DNA of 64,000 bases from CAMLDH01 sp966250375 (GCA_966250375.1 CBINHE010000007.1:8519-72518); one strand, 5' to 3'. Shown: positions 13,922-23,849, numbered from the stretch's first letter. Notes: a model not told the origin generated them from the sequence alone. Made by a program: numbers and translations.

Positions 13922-15361
13922 ATGGCATCCACTTTCGCAAACCGCGACACTAACTGGTATATCCGCACTGGTGGCGCTGAGACCAATGGCGGCGGCTTCG
14001 ACTCGACCGTGACCAACGCGGGCACGAATTACGCAGATCAAGATGCGGCTCAATTGTCGTTGACGGATCTCGCCACATCAGGCGTGTCGGCAAATATCAG
14101 CAGCGCGACCGGTGGGTTCACAGCCGCGATGATTGGCAACGTGCTGCGCATTGCAAGCGGGACGAATTTCACGGCAGATTATTACGTTGTGACTGCTGTC
14201 GCGGACACGAATAACGCAACAGTTGATCGTAACTGTGCGACCGGTGCAGGCTCAGGCGGAGTGTGCAAGTTGGGCGGCGCGCACGTACATATCAAGAATT
14301 ACGCCTCATCTAGTGGCAGCGGTTCGAACAACCCTGCGCTGGCAACCCCGCTAATCGGCGGCAACACGATCAACATCCGAGGCGGTGGAACGCTTGATCC
14401 TGGCTCATCTGATTACGACTGGTCAGCGGATTATTGGAGCTTCCCAAGTGGCGGTAACATCACAGGAGGGAACCCAAAAATCGTCGGTTATAACGGGCGT
14501 CCACGAATATCTCATCGCGGAATATTGTGGTTCACTGGTTCTTATGTGTGGGTGAAAAACCTATCACTCTTTCAGTCCAATGCTACTTGGACGACGCACA
14601 CATGGTTTGATGTGACAACAGCCAGCTATTACAACTGCATATTCGACACTAATGGGATAGACGGCCAAGTCGCGCAGTTTGGCAACGGGTCAAATGCATC
14701 TGGGGCAATGCTTTGCTGCGAGATCCGGAATACAGGAGGCGGCGCGGCAGCCAGTACCAATTTTGGGATTGCTCATCGCCACGGCGGTGGATTTATCTAT
14801 GGGGTATGGATTCACGGCTTGCGTTCGAACGGCATTATCTCAAACGGATGCTATGGCGCGATGCACAATTGTCTGATCAACGGCAATGGCGGCGACGGCT
14901 ACAAAGACACAGAGACAGACGGTTCAGCGCCAATCCCATTGGTGATCATGAACTGCACGTTCGATGCTAATGGTGGTCATGGCCTTAACTTCGCAGCGAA
15001 CGGCATCAGCAACCACATCATAGCCAACAACATCATCAGCAATCACGTTGGCGCGAGTAAGTACGCTGTCAACTTCGCGGATACCAATAAGCTCAACACG
15101 CAGAAATATCGTTATCTCTTCGGATACAACGACTACTACGGCAACACGACAAATTTCAATACCGTGAGCAGTGCGGTTACATGGTCGATTAACCCAGCAG
15201 TTGACGGCCCGCTTGTCGGTGATTTGACCGTAGATCCTCAGTACGCAAACGCTGCCGGCAATGATTTCACGCCTGGAGTGAACGTTAAGAACCTCGGCTT
15301 GTTTAGCTATGCGCTGCCCAACACGGCATACAAGATCAACATGGGCGGAGTATTCACCTAA
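13922..15361 (+). CDS. Phage right-handed beta-helix protein, copy 1
   Basis: A 479-residue protein rich in Asn, Gly and Ser, with rung-like repeats (NCIFDTNG, NCLINGNG, NCTFDANGGHG, NNIISNHVG), typical of parallel beta-helix fibres or spikes and pectate-lyase-like folds. The N-terminal 160 residues (MASTFANRDTNWYIRTGG, then AAMIGNVLRI) are closely matched by the next gene, so the two are tandem duplicates. No clear polysaccharidase active site can be named. Position between terminase and portal is unusual for a spike; it may be a head-associated or tail-associated protein. Confidence 0.75.
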   Translation: MASTFANRDTNWYIRTGGAETNGGGFDSTVTNAGTNYADQDAAQLSLTDLATSGVSANISSATGGFTAAMIGNVLRIASGTNFTADYYVVTAVADTNNATVDRNCATGAGSGGVCKLGGAHVHIKNYASSSGSGSNNPALATPLIGGNTINIRGGGTLDPGSSDYDWSADYWSFPSGGNITGGNPKIVGYNGRPRISHRGILWFTGSYVWVKNLSLFQSNATWTTHTWFDVTTASYYNCIFDTNGIDGQVAQFGNGSNASGAMLCCEIRNTGGGAAASTNFGIAHRHGGGFIYGVWIHGLRSNGIISNGCYGAMHNCLINGNGGDGYKDTETDGSAPIPLVIMNCTFDANGGHGLNFAANGISNHIIANNIISNHVGASKYAVNFADTNKLNTQKYRYLFGYNDYYGNTTNFNTVSSAVTWSINPAVDGPLVGDLTVDPQYANAAGNDFTPGVNVKNLGLFSYALPNTAYKINMGGVFT

Positions 15362-16857
15362 TGGCATCCACATTTGCAAACAACAGTTGCGCGTGGCGCG
15401 TCCGCACGGGCGGCAATGAGTTAAACGGCGGTGGATTCGATCCGTTCGTTACCAACGCAGGCACTGATTACAGCGATCAGGATGCGCCACAGGTTAGCAG
15501 CACAACCGGTACATGCACCGTAGCGTCAACTACTTGGACAGACGCGAGCGCCACATTCACAGCGGCGATGATTGGTAATGTCTTGCGCATATCCGCAAAG
15601 ACTGGCGGCAGTGCTATTGCACTTGATTATTTCGTCATCACTGGCTATACAGACGCGAACAACATCACGCTAGACCGCACGCCGTGCGCCAGTGCGGACA
15701 TCACCGCTGCCACGTATCGCATCGGTGGCGCGCATGCAAGCTTGATCAACTACGCTTCTGCCGCAACCGGCAGCTTATCGACGCCAGCATTGGCGACTCC
15801 GCTGTTGCCGGGAAATCGCATTTACATCCGTGGCGCTGGAACATTAGATCCGAGTTCCGATGACTATGACTGGTCAGCAGGTACATGGACATTCCCAAGT
15901 GGGACGAAAGCTGCTGCATCGCAAGGGCCTATAACACTAATCGGCTACAACGGCAGGCCTCGCATTGCGTACCGTGGCGGTCTTATCAATGCAAGCTGGG
16001 ATGTTAAGCACGTCAGCCTTTTTCGCAAAGTAGGCACAAGCCCAACGGTCCCATGTGTTACTGGTCCGTCAAACGTCACCAATTGCGGCATGACAGATTG
16101 CATCATTGACCAGAACGGCTTTGATAGTTGTGAGTGGTATGGGCAATTCGGGAATTTCGCCTTCAATGAGGTACGAAACACCGGTGGCGGTGCTGCTGGA
16201 ACCACGCAAGTTGTGGCGGTGCAGCATCCTAGTAATGCCGTCATTGGTAATTACATTCACGGTGTGCGCGGCCCTGCGGTATCTATGCAGTTCGCTGCAT
16301 TGACAGCAACTACTTTTGTGTCAATGTGCTACAACACGATCGTTAATAACCTGTCAGACGGCATTCAAGTAAATGCGACAGTCCCAGCCAGCGCGACTGC
16401 CTACGGTTATGCGATTTTCAACAATACGATTGATGCGAATGGTGGGCACGGCATAGATCTTAGTGCCACGATGATCTCGCTCACAACCTGCTTCAACAAC
16501 ATCATCAGCAATCACACCGGATCAGGTAAAAAAGGTATTAATTTTGCCGATACCTTGACAACAAACACTCGGCTCCAGCGCAACGTCTTTGACGCTAACT
16601 GCTTCTACGGTAACACGACCGACTGGAGCAACTGGGCATACCAGACCAATGATATCCAAGCCGATCCGGGTTACGTCAACGCAGCCGGCGGTAATTATGC
16701 GACCGGTTCCGGCGTTCGATCGAAGGGGCTGTCTGGCCTCGGCGGCGTAGCGGGCACTCTCGGCGCAGCAACAAACTTAGTCAACATCGGTGCATGGCAA
16801 GGCCCATCTGCGGCATTCTTGGCGCGCTACTACTACGACATGAATCAAGGAGTTTAA
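15361..16857 (+). CDS. Phage right-handed beta-helix protein, copy 2
   Basis: A 498-residue paralogue of the preceding protein, starting on the last base of its stop codon. Shared elements include MASTFAN, RTGGNELNGGGFDPFVTNAGT, AAMIGNVLRI, GGAH with NYAS, GTLDPSSDDYDWSA, GYNGRPRI, EVRNTGGGAA and NNIISNHTG. Similarity runs end to end, but the surface-forming middle differs, as expected after duplication and divergence. Likely assembled with copy 1 or alternative to it. Enzymatic activity is not predictable from motifs. Confidence 0.75.
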   Translation: MASTFANNSCAWRVRTGGNELNGGGFDPFVTNAGTDYSDQDAPQVSSTTGTCTVASTTWTDASATFTAAMIGNVLRISAKTGGSAIALDYFVITGYTDANNITLDRTPCASADITAATYRIGGAHASLINYASAATGSLSTPALATPLLPGNRIYIRGAGTLDPSSDDYDWSAGTWTFPSGTKAAASQGPITLIGYNGRPRIAYRGGLINASWDVKHVSLFRKVGTSPTVPCVTGPSNVTNCGMTDCIIDQNGFDSCEWYGQFGNFAFNEVRNTGGGAAGTTQVVAVQHPSNAVIGNYIHGVRGPAVSMQFAALTATTFVSMCYNTIVNNLSDGIQVNATVPASATAYGYAIFNNTIDANGGHGIDLSATMISLTTCFNNIISNHTGSGKKGINFADTLTTNTRLQRNVFDANCFYGNTTDWSNWAYQTNDIQADPGYVNAAGGNYATGSGVRSKGLSGLGGVAGTLGAATNLVNIGAWQGPSAAFLARYYYDMNQGV

Positions 16858-16858
16858 C

Positions 16859-17677
16859 GTGCAGAAAAATGTAGCAAGCCAAAAAATTCAGCTGTTCGCC
16901 TTCGACACAACGACGGGCGCTCCGAAAACAGGTGACGCGGCCAACATTACAGCTTATGTGTCGAAAGATCACGGCGCAGTCACAGTGCTGACCGATACAA
17001 GCGCGACTGAAATGGACGCAACGAACGCCAAGGGCATTTACGTGTTCGACGTGGCACAGGGCGAAACGAACGCCGACGAGTTGACATTCAGCGCGAAAAG
17101 CAGCACATCGAATATCTCGATTACGCCTAGGTTCGTTAGCACGACACCGCCAAACTGGAATCTGCATTCTATCGACAGCAACGGTCGCGTGGACGTAATT
17201 AAGGTGGCCGGCACAACTCAGACAGCACGCGATATCGGCGCAAGCGTGCTGCTATCGTCCGGCACTGGCACAGGCCAACTCGATTTCACATCCGGCGTAG
17301 TCAAGGCCAATGCAACGCAGTTTGCAGGGCAGGCAATCTCCGCCGCTGCCGGCGTTACGATTCCATCATCCATCGCCAGCCCGACCAACATCACAGCCGG
17401 CACGATTACGACTGCTACGAACCTGACCAACAACAATGACAAGACGGGATATGCACTATCGTCTGCCGGAGTTACCGCTGTATGGGCGGAAGTAATGACG
17501 GGTACGGTAACTGCGGTTAAGGCTATGCGCGGATTCATGGCCGCGATGCTCGGCAAATCGAGTGGCATGGAGACAGCAACAGCCAAGTTCCGAAATGTGG
17601 CAGACGACAAAGATGTGATTACGGCAACTGTTGACGCTGACGGCAATCGCAGTGCTGTTACTTTGGATCTTACCTAA
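16859..17677 (+). CDS. Putative virion protein
   Basis: A 272-residue protein starting at GTG 16859, just after CAAGGAG. The N-terminal 90 residues (QLFAFDTTTGAPKTGDAANI, then ATNAKGIYVFDVAQGETNAD) are a conserved beta-domain in phage structural proteins. The middle is a Thr/Ala/Ile repeat-rich stretch and the C terminus is a Lys/Asp-rich beta segment. It is one of the group between terminase and portal; probably a minor structural protein. Confidence 0.65.
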   Translation: MQKNVASQKIQLFAFDTTTGAPKTGDAANITAYVSKDHGAVTVLTDTSATEMDATNAKGIYVFDVAQGETNADELTFSAKSSTSNISITPRFVSTTPPNWNLHSIDSNGRVDVIKVAGTTQTARDIGASVLLSSGTGTGQLDFTSGVVKANATQFAGQAISAAAGVTIPSSIASPTNITAGTITTATNLTNNNDKTGYALSSAGVTAVWAEVMTGTVTAVKAMRGFMAAMLGKSSGMETATAKFRNVADDKDVITATVDADGNRSAVTLDLT

Positions 17678-17814
17678 TGTTCGGGCGCAGATACTTCGGG
17701 GGGCGATATTTCGCCGCTCGATATTTCCCAATGTCAGGCGGCGTAGAAAGTTCGACGCCGGTTGATGCAGCCACGAGCTTCTTCGCGTATTCGCAGCGTC
17801 GCGGACTTAGATAA
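17677..17814 (+). CDS. Short RYF-repeat phage protein
   Basis: A 45-residue frame whose ATG shares a base with the upstream TAA. It opens with three successive aromatic repeats (GRRYFGGRYFAARYFPMSGG) and a short polar tail. I recognise this opening from small proteins in several proteobacterial phages, at the same place before the portal, but no function is known. It may be a minor virion component. Confidence 0.55.
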   Translation: MFGRRYFGGRYFAARYFPMSGGVESSTPVDAATSFFAYSQRRGLR

Positions 17815-17817
17815 TTA

Positions 17818-20058
17818 ATGACAACACAACAATACCAATCGGATGAAGTGAGCGCCGAGGAAGAGTCACGCATTGCGAAATTGGAGGCGTTCGCCCTTGC
17901 TCTTTCGGCAAAGCGGAAAGATGCGGTAGATGGCCGTGCTGAATCCGGCGTAGAAAAGGAGTGGGAGGAGGATGAGGAGTTTTACGACGGGGTAGATGAC
18001 ATGAACCGCAAGGAGGTGCTGAGCAAATCAGCCACTCTTAATGGCGGGTTGACATCGGATGTGCAGGTTCGCACGACCAAGAGCAATGTGTTCGTCAACA
18101 TAACGCAGCCGTATGTTGATATGGGCAGCGCGCGCGTTGCCGACATGCTTCTCCCGACCGATGACATGCCTTTCGGTATTGGCCCGACGCCGATGCAGGA
18201 CATCCTTGCCGCCACTCAGGACCAGACGCCGATTACGAACGCAGCAGGGCAAACTGCGCCCGCCGGCGAGATCGCACAAAAAATGCTGGAAGAGGCGAAG
18301 GAGTGCGCCAAGCTGGCAGAAACAACCGTATGGGATTGGCTGGTCGAATCACAGTGGCATAGCGAAGTGCGCCAAGTGATTGAGGACGCGGCCAAGATTG
18401 GCACCGGAATTCTGAAAGGTCCGATCCCGGTCAAGCGCAAGATGAAGGCACTAACCCGCCGGCCAGATGGTTCCTATGAGCTAAAGATTGTGGAGGAAAC
18501 GAAGCCGAGTTCTAAGCGCATAGACCCGCGCAACTTCTTTCCTGACCCGGCTTGCGGCCAGTCGATTCACAACGGCTCATTCACGTGGGAGCGCGACAAT
18601 ATCACCGTGCGTCAACTGCGCGACCTGAAGGGATCAACGCATTCCGACGGATCGCCGGCCTATCTCGATAGTCAGATCGACATGGTTCTCAAGGAGGGGC
18701 CGGGTAAAAAGTATCTGGAAGATGAGCGCAGCAAGTCGGAAAAGGACAAGTTCGAAATATGGTACTACCACGGCACCGCAGATAGAGAAGATTTGATGGC
18801 TGCTGGTTGCGATTGCGAAGAAGGAACGACAGTCTCCGTCATTGTGACGATGGTCAACGATCGAGTGATCAAGGCGGCATTATCCGCATTGGACTCGGGA
18901 GAATTCCCGTATGACGTGATGGTATGGCAGCGTCTGGCGAACAGATGGACGGGCAAAGGGGTGGCGCGGCAAGTTCGCACCGCTCAGCGCATGTGCAATG
19001 CGTCTACTCGCAATATGCTGGACAACGCAGGCTTATCGGCTGGTCCGCAAATCTTCATCGATTCCGACATGGTAGAGCCCGCAGATGGTGTGTGGGAGCT
19101 GACGCCGCGCAAAATATGGAAGCGCGTATATGGATCAGACAGCACGCAGAAGTTTTCGGACGCAATTCACAGCGTAGAGATCAAATCTGCACAGGCTGAG
19201 CTCATGAATATCATCAAGTACGCCATGGAGATGGCCGAAAAGGTGACAAGCATGCCGCTGCTTATGCAGGGCCAGCAAGGCAGCGCTCCTGAAACAGTCG
19301 GTGGCATGACCATGCTGCAGAATAACGCATCGACGGTATTGCGCCGAGTCGCCAAGATATTTGACGACATGATCACCGAGCCGCATATCCGCCGGTATTA
19401 CGAATACCTGCTAATCCACGGGAAAGACCCGAAAGCCAAGGGTGATTTCGTCATTGACGCAAAGGGCTCATCCGCATTGTTTGAGCGCGATGTGCAGAAC
19501 CAGGCAATCCTGCAAATGGGCGCGCTGGTTAAAGATCCGGCATTCGGCATCGATCCGAAAAAATGGATCTTGGAAGCGTTGAAGGCGCAGAAGCTTGATC
19601 CTAAACGATTCCAATATACCGAAGAAGAGCAGCAGCAAATGGCGCAGCAACAGCCTCCGCCAGACCCCCGCATCGAAGCGCAGAAGGAAGTTGCGCAGAT
19701 CCGCGCCGAAGCCTCAGTAAAAGCCGCCGAGATTGGCGCGAACGCATCGATGGAAAAAACCAAGGTCGATACCGACCGCGACACGGTTTTCGTGAATGCA
19801 CAGCAAATGCGAGACCAAGCGGCACATGAAGCCACGATGCAGGAGCTTGCAGTTAAAGAGCGGCTTGCAATGCTGGATTACGCGAACAAGAGAAACATGA
19901 CGCTGGATAAGGTGAAAGCAGATTTGGCATCAACTGCCATGAAGCTCCGCACGCAAAAGGAACTGGCAATGACGCCACCGGCAGGTGCTCCGCAGGTTGC
20001 GACGCCTCCGACTGAGCCGGCAGGCCGTGCTCACAATGGCCGCGCGTTTCAGGAATGA
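17818..20058 (+). CDS. Portal protein (head-tail connector)
   Basis: A 746-residue dodecameric connector through which DNA passes. It has an acidic N terminus, a core with DPRNFFPDPACG (about 238-249), QRLANRWTGKGVARQVR, MLDNAGLSAGPQIF and GMTMLQNNASTVLRRVAKIF, and a long Gln/Ala-rich coiled-coil C terminus (about 600-700). This pattern fits large P22-like and podoviral portals. Length and order (terminase, portal, scaffold, capsid) support the call. Confidence 0.88.
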   Translation: MTTQQYQSDEVSAEEESRIAKLEAFALALSAKRKDAVDGRAESGVEKEWEEDEEFYDGVDDMNRKEVLSKSATLNGGLTSDVQVRTTKSNVFVNITQPYVDMGSARVADMLLPTDDMPFGIGPTPMQDILAATQDQTPITNAAGQTAPAGEIAQKMLEEAKECAKLAETTVWDWLVESQWHSEVRQVIEDAAKIGTGILKGPIPVKRKMKALTRRPDGSYELKIVEETKPSSKRIDPRNFFPDPACGQSIHNGSFTWERDNITVRQLRDLKGSTHSDGSPAYLDSQIDMVLKEGPGKKYLEDERSKSEKDKFEIWYYHGTADREDLMAAGCDCEEGTTVSVIVTMVNDRVIKAALSALDSGEFPYDVMVWQRLANRWTGKGVARQVRTAQRMCNASTRNMLDNAGLSAGPQIFIDSDMVEPADGVWELTPRKIWKRVYGSDSTQKFSDAIHSVEIKSAQAELMNIIKYAMEMAEKVTSMPLLMQGQQGSAPETVGGMTMLQNNASTVLRRVAKIFDDMITEPHIRRYYEYLLIHGKDPKAKGDFVIDAKGSSALFERDVQNQAILQMGALVKDPAFGIDPKKWILEALKAQKLDPKRFQYTEEEQQQMAQQQPPPDPRIEAQKEVAQIRAEASVKAAEIGANASMEKTKVDTDRDTVFVNAQQMRDQAAHEATMQELAVKERLAMLDYANKRNMTLDKVKADLASTAMKLRTQKELAMTPPAGAPQVATPPTEPAGRAHNGRAFQE

Positions 20059-20264
20059 GGATACTAAACGATCTGGATAGGCGGTCCGATACTTGGAAAA
20101 AGATCAAGGCGCACTATGAGGCGGAACTTGCCAAGCTTCGCCAGCAGAACGATGGAGAGCTTGACGCGGAAAAGACGGCGCGCCTACGTGGTCGAATCTT
20201 TGAGATCAAGCGCATTCTGGATATGGACAAAGAGACTCCTGTCCGCCAAGTAGAACAAATTTAA
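20055..20264 (+). CDS. Small coiled-coil phage protein
   Basis: A 69-residue, highly charged helical protein (KIKAHYEAELAKLRQQND and RLRGRIFEIKRILDMD). It starts by ATGA overlap with the portal stop. Small helical proteins between portal and scaffold occur in related phages. The role is unknown; a connector or scaffolding partner is possible. Confidence 0.65.
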   Translation: MRILNDLDRRSDTWKKIKAHYEAELAKLRQQNDGELDAEKTARLRGRIFEIKRILDMDKETPVRQVEQI

Positions 20265-20333
20265 GCATTCGTCGGCGCCATCACTGGCCCCGGCACTTTT
20301 GACAAGCGACGGAAACGCCCCTTGTTGTCACTG

Positions 20334-20360
20334 AAAGCCACCTCGATAGGTGGCTTTTTT
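20334..20360 (+). terminator. Intrinsic terminator before scaffold gene
   Basis: AAAGCCACC/GGTGGCTTT stem with loop TCGATA and a T run. The stem is the same as that of the terminator at 9537-9562. It would reduce read-through into scaffold and capsid unless antitermination acts. Confidence 0.8.
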
Positions 20361-20377
20361 GTTTTGTGGAGAAAAAA

Positions 20378-21244
20378 TTGGAGAACGTAGACAGCCAGCA
20401 GGACGTAGATCAATCGCAACAGGAAGATGCATCGTTGGAGGCCGGTTTCAACAGAACGCGAGGCGAAGAGCCTCCCGTGGAAATTCCGCCACCAGAACCC
20501 GCAACTACTGAAGCGGCACCTGAGAAAGCGACTGAGGCATCGACGGATCAACAGACGGCAGCGCCGGAAGCACAGGCTGAAGAGCCAATGATTGGGAGCT
20601 TCAAAGAATCCGAGTTCAAAGCCCTGATGGCGAAAGCGCAGAGGGTAGACGAACTGGAAGCCCAAATTAATGGCAACCAAAGCAAGGTATTCGGCAAGTT
20701 CGGCGAGGTGCAGCGTCTCATCAATGAAATGAAGGCGACACCACCCGGGCAGCCGGTGAAATTGGCCGGCGCAAAGCTGAAACGTTTAGCAGATACCTTC
20801 CCGGAGTTGGCCGAAGCGCTCGCCGAGGATCTGAGCGAATTATCGCTTGAATCCCCCGCACAAAGCACATTCGACAGCACCGAACTTGAGCAGCGGTTTG
20901 CGCTTCAAGTGGAAGAAATCAAGCGCGAAAACGAGAAAAAACTCCTATCGATGAAGCATCGCGGCTGGAAAGAAACAGTCAAGAGCCAAGACTTCACTCT
21001 ATGGAAAGGCACTCTCCCCGCAGAAGAACGCCAGCAACTGGATAACAGTTGGGACGCGGAATACATCTCTGACAAGTTGGACTCCTTCAACGAATGGAAG
21101 TCCAGGCCATCCACAAAACAACGAAACGACAAGCGTCTGGAAGCTGCGGTTACGCCTACGGGCACACCGAACACGGCACCGGGCTTGATCCCAGATATAG
21201 CCGGCCTTAACGCCGGCTTCAACAAAATTCGCAAGAAAACCTAA
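20378..21244 (+). CDS. Scaffolding protein
   Basis: A 288-residue assembly protein that guides procapsid formation and leaves before maturation. The TTG at 20378 lies seven bases after GGAG and is the likeliest start; an in-frame GTG is at 20366. The N-terminal 90 residues are Glu/Ala/Pro-rich and disordered; then a coiled coil (LMAKAQRVDELEAQINGNQS), a middle ending in AEALAEDLSELS, and a C-terminal basic region follow. The position directly before the capsid gene supports the call. Confidence 0.78.
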   Translation: MENVDSQQDVDQSQQEDASLEAGFNRTRGEEPPVEIPPPEPATTEAAPEKATEASTDQQTAAPEAQAEEPMIGSFKESEFKALMAKAQRVDELEAQINGNQSKVFGKFGEVQRLINEMKATPPGQPVKLAGAKLKRLADTFPELAEALAEDLSELSLESPAQSTFDSTELEQRFALQVEEIKRENEKKLLSMKHRGWKETVKSQDFTLWKGTLPAEERQQLDNSWDAEYISDKLDSFNEWKSRPSTKQRNDKRLEAAVTPTGTPNTAPGLIPDIAGLNAGFNKIRKKT

Positions 21245-21259
21245 TTAAGAAAGAAGATC

Positions 21260-22306
21260 ATGGCCACTCAAGGATATAGCACCCAAGCGGGGCGGATTAA
21301 TGAAATCAAGGGCGAGATGATCGCCCATGCAGTTCCATTCGAAGTATTGGCGCTCGGCTGCACAATGAAGGCGATGCCAAAGAGGCAGGGCGATAACATC
21401 ACGTATCGTCGCGTACTACCTTACGGCGCAACTACTGCCAACGCCAACACAATCAACCGTTGGTCGTTGACTGCTGCCGCGCACGTTATCTCGGAAGGCG
21501 TAACCCCAACTGCGGACGCGCTTACTTACCACGATGTGTCCGTCACGATTCAGCAGTACGGTTGCTTGTACAGCTACACAGACAAGGCGGCTGAGCTGTA
21601 CGAGGATGATATTCCGGAAGATCAGAAAATCCAGTGCGGCGAGCGTATGGGATTGGTGCGCGAGATGATCCGCTTTGGTTCGATGAAGGCATGCACAAAT
21701 GCATACTATGCCGGCGGTACCACTCGCGCAACTGTTGATGAGCCGGTATCACTGAATCTGTTACGCCACATTGCCAAAGGCTTGCTAGCAAATGGCGCTG
21801 CTATGAAGAACAAGGTGATTTCCGCTAGTGCGAATTACGACACCAGCGCAATCGAGGCAGGTTTCCTCGTGTTCTGCCACACAGATTGCGAGCCTGACAT
21901 CCGCGATCTGGCGAACTTCGTTCCAGTTGCGAAGTATGCCAACAAGACCGCATTGAACGAAAACGAAATCGGTTCGTGCGAGCGCTTCCGCTTCATCGTG
22001 TCGAAAGAGTTGGGTGCTTATGCGGACGCTGGTGCTGCTGTTGGCTCCACTGACCTGTATTCGACATCTGCATCCAACATCGACGTGTACCCGATGATTG
22101 TTGTTGGTGCCGATGGCGCGTTCGACGTTGCGTTGCGTGGCGCGAACAGCGTCTCTCCAACTCATATCCCGCATACCCAAAAGGATAAGTCTGATCCTTT
22201 GGGCCAGCGCGGGTACGTCGGCGCGACCTTCTGGAGTGCCGTGTTGGTCGCCAATAACGGCTGGATGGCAGTTGCTGAAGTTGGCACAACCAACACCTCG
22301 AACTAA
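21260..22306 (+). CDS. Major capsid protein, N4-gp56 family
   Basis: A 348-residue shell protein of HK97 fold. Diagnostic segments are the N-terminal GRINEIKGEMIAHAVPFEVL, KRQGDNITYRRVLPYG, QQYGCLYSYTDKAAELYED and a C-terminal GYVGATFWSAVLVANNGWMA, which match the family named for gp56 of phage N4. The family occurs in many phages unrelated to N4, so it does not imply an N4-like lifestyle. Full length. Confidence 0.92.
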   Translation: MATQGYSTQAGRINEIKGEMIAHAVPFEVLALGCTMKAMPKRQGDNITYRRVLPYGATTANANTINRWSLTAAAHVISEGVTPTADALTYHDVSVTIQQYGCLYSYTDKAAELYEDDIPEDQKIQCGERMGLVREMIRFGSMKACTNAYYAGGTTRATVDEPVSLNLLRHIAKGLLANGAAMKNKVISASANYDTSAIEAGFLVFCHTDCEPDIRDLANFVPVAKYANKTALNENEIGSCERFRFIVSKELGAYADAGAAVGSTDLYSTSASNIDVYPMIVVGADGAFDVALRGANSVSPTHIPHTQKDKSDPLGQRGYVGATFWSAVLVANNGWMAVAEVGTTNTSN

Positions 22307-22357
22307 ATCACATGGGCGCTTTGAATAGCGCCCAAACAACCTCATAAAGGAAACATC

Positions 22358-22855
22358 ATGGATCGATTAGCTGCGCGCGGCCTCACTCAGAATATGGTGA
22401 GCGCTGCTTTCGTACTGGGCACCACCAGCACCTACACCACCACTGTCACGACTGAATGCGTCATCAATGGCAAATTCGGCACCACATTGGGCGCACAAAC
22501 CAACACCGCATCGCCTACTACGGATGCCAGTACTGGAGCCGCGTTTGTCCCGCTTGGAGTTAATAAGGCAACCGTGCTTGTTTGGGGCGTGAATGCAGCC
22601 GGGGCAATCAAGTTGTGTCAAGGCTCTATTGAAGATACTGACGTTGGCGTAACAACCACTGTCGGTGCCTTCCGTAACCCGCCGCAGTTCCCCTTGCTGC
22701 CGGACGACTTCTGCCCGATCGCATACAACCTGGTGCGTACCGCGCCAAGTGCATCGACTTTCACGCCAGGCACTTCGAGCTGGACCGCAAGCGGCGTCAC
22801 TTGCTCGACAGCGAAGAATATTTCTATGTTGCCAGATCGTCCGCAAACCGCTTAA
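22358..22855 (+). CDS. Putative capsid decoration/head protein
   Basis: A 165-residue protein with an AAAGGA site, directly after the capsid gene. It is rich in Thr, Ala and Val and beta-structured, starting MDRLAARGLTQNMVSAAFVL. The fold and position fit a capsid cement or head protein, but no named family is recognised. A terminator follows at 22868. Confidence 0.6.
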   Translation: MDRLAARGLTQNMVSAAFVLGTTSTYTTTVTTECVINGKFGTTLGAQTNTASPTTDASTGAAFVPLGVNKATVLVWGVNAAGAIKLCQGSIEDTDVGVTTTVGAFRNPPQFPLLPDDFCPIAYNLVRTAPSASTFTPGTSSWTASGVTCSTAKNISMLPDRPQTA

Positions 22856-22867
22856 TAACAGCAGAAC

Positions 22868-22892
22868 AAGCCCGCCACGTGCGGGCTTTTTT
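22868..22892 (+). terminator. Intrinsic terminator
   Basis: AAGCCCGC/GCGGGCTT stem with loop CACGT, followed by a run of T. It lies 13 bases after the decoration-protein stop. Confidence 0.85.
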
Positions 22893-22949
22893 TACGCCTT
22901 AACCACAAATACCCGGCCAAGCCGGACACTCCAGTAAAGGAAAAATATC

Positions 22950-23849
22950 ATGCTGTGGAAGCAATTTACAAATGCAATTATCGAAAAAAGCCTGACATTC
23001 AAGAAGGGTGCTGTCCTCAAAGTCACCGCTGCCGACAATACCGTAAACGAGGTTGATCTTGCAGAACTGGCGGCACTGGATGGTATCGCTGCATCTGACC
23101 TTGCCAAGATCGACGGCATCACAAACGGCACTGTTGCCGCCGGCAAGGCCATAGTCGTTGACTCAAACAAGGATGCAAGCGCACTCCGCAACCTGACCTT
23201 AACAAACCTTGATGCTGGCGCATCCGGCACCGCTGGCAGTGTTGACATTTTCCCGACTACAGCGAGCAAGGGCAAAGTAGCCATTACCTGTACGGACCAG
23301 ACCGGCGATACAACCGTATCACTCGTTGTCGGCGCAATGGCGGCAGCGCGGACGATTACGCTCGACGATCCAATGGGCACGGCAAAGCTGCTGACCGATA
23401 TCGGCATCGGCGGATACAAAGTGGCGAAAGTCAGCACTCAGTTTGATGCGGTTACTGGCACTACAGGAACCACGCTGACAAACGTGGTTGGCGCTTCTAC
23501 CACCGTGGTGGCCGGAACGTATAAATTCAAAGTCCACGTTGCTGGCGTTGCTACCGCAAACAGCGGCATGAAGCTTGGCTTCAAATACACAACCACAGTC
23601 CTTAGTTCGATGGAGTGTACCGCGCGGGCCCACACCGCGAGTGCGGTAGTTGTTCAGCACTCGACCACGGCAACCGATGCCGCAACCTTGCTTGGTTCTA
23701 CCACGGCAATCATCAATGCCGAGCTGGAAGGAACGATGGTTGTTTCCACTGGCGGAACAATTCAACTGCAGGCTGCGCAGAACGCCGCGCATGCTGACAC
23801 GACCAGTGTTTATGTCGGCTCCACCATTGAGTTCACCCGCATCGCTTAA
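22950..23849 (+). CDS. Putative head-fibre or structural protein
   Basis: A 299-residue protein with an AAAGGAAAA site. The N-terminal part has a short repeated pattern (LAALDGIAAS and LAKIDGITNG), seen at the start of many phage head-fibre and decoration proteins. The rest is a Thr/Val/Ala-rich beta domain with a GTYKFKVHVAG strand near the end. It is flanked on both sides by terminators, suggesting separate control. Location on the virion is inferred. Confidence 0.6.
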   Translation: MLWKQFTNAIIEKSLTFKKGAVLKVTAADNTVNEVDLAELAALDGIAASDLAKIDGITNGTVAAGKAIVVDSNKDASALRNLTLTNLDAGASGTAGSVDIFPTTASKGKVAITCTDQTGDTTVSLVVGAMAAARTITLDDPMGTAKLLTDIGIGGYKVAKVSTQFDAVTGTTGTTLTNVVGASTTVVAGTYKFKVHVAGVATANSGMKLGFKYTTTVLSSMECTARAHTASAVVVQHSTTATDAATLLGSTTAIINAELEGTMVVSTGGTIQLQAAQNAAHADTTSVYVGSTIEFTRIA

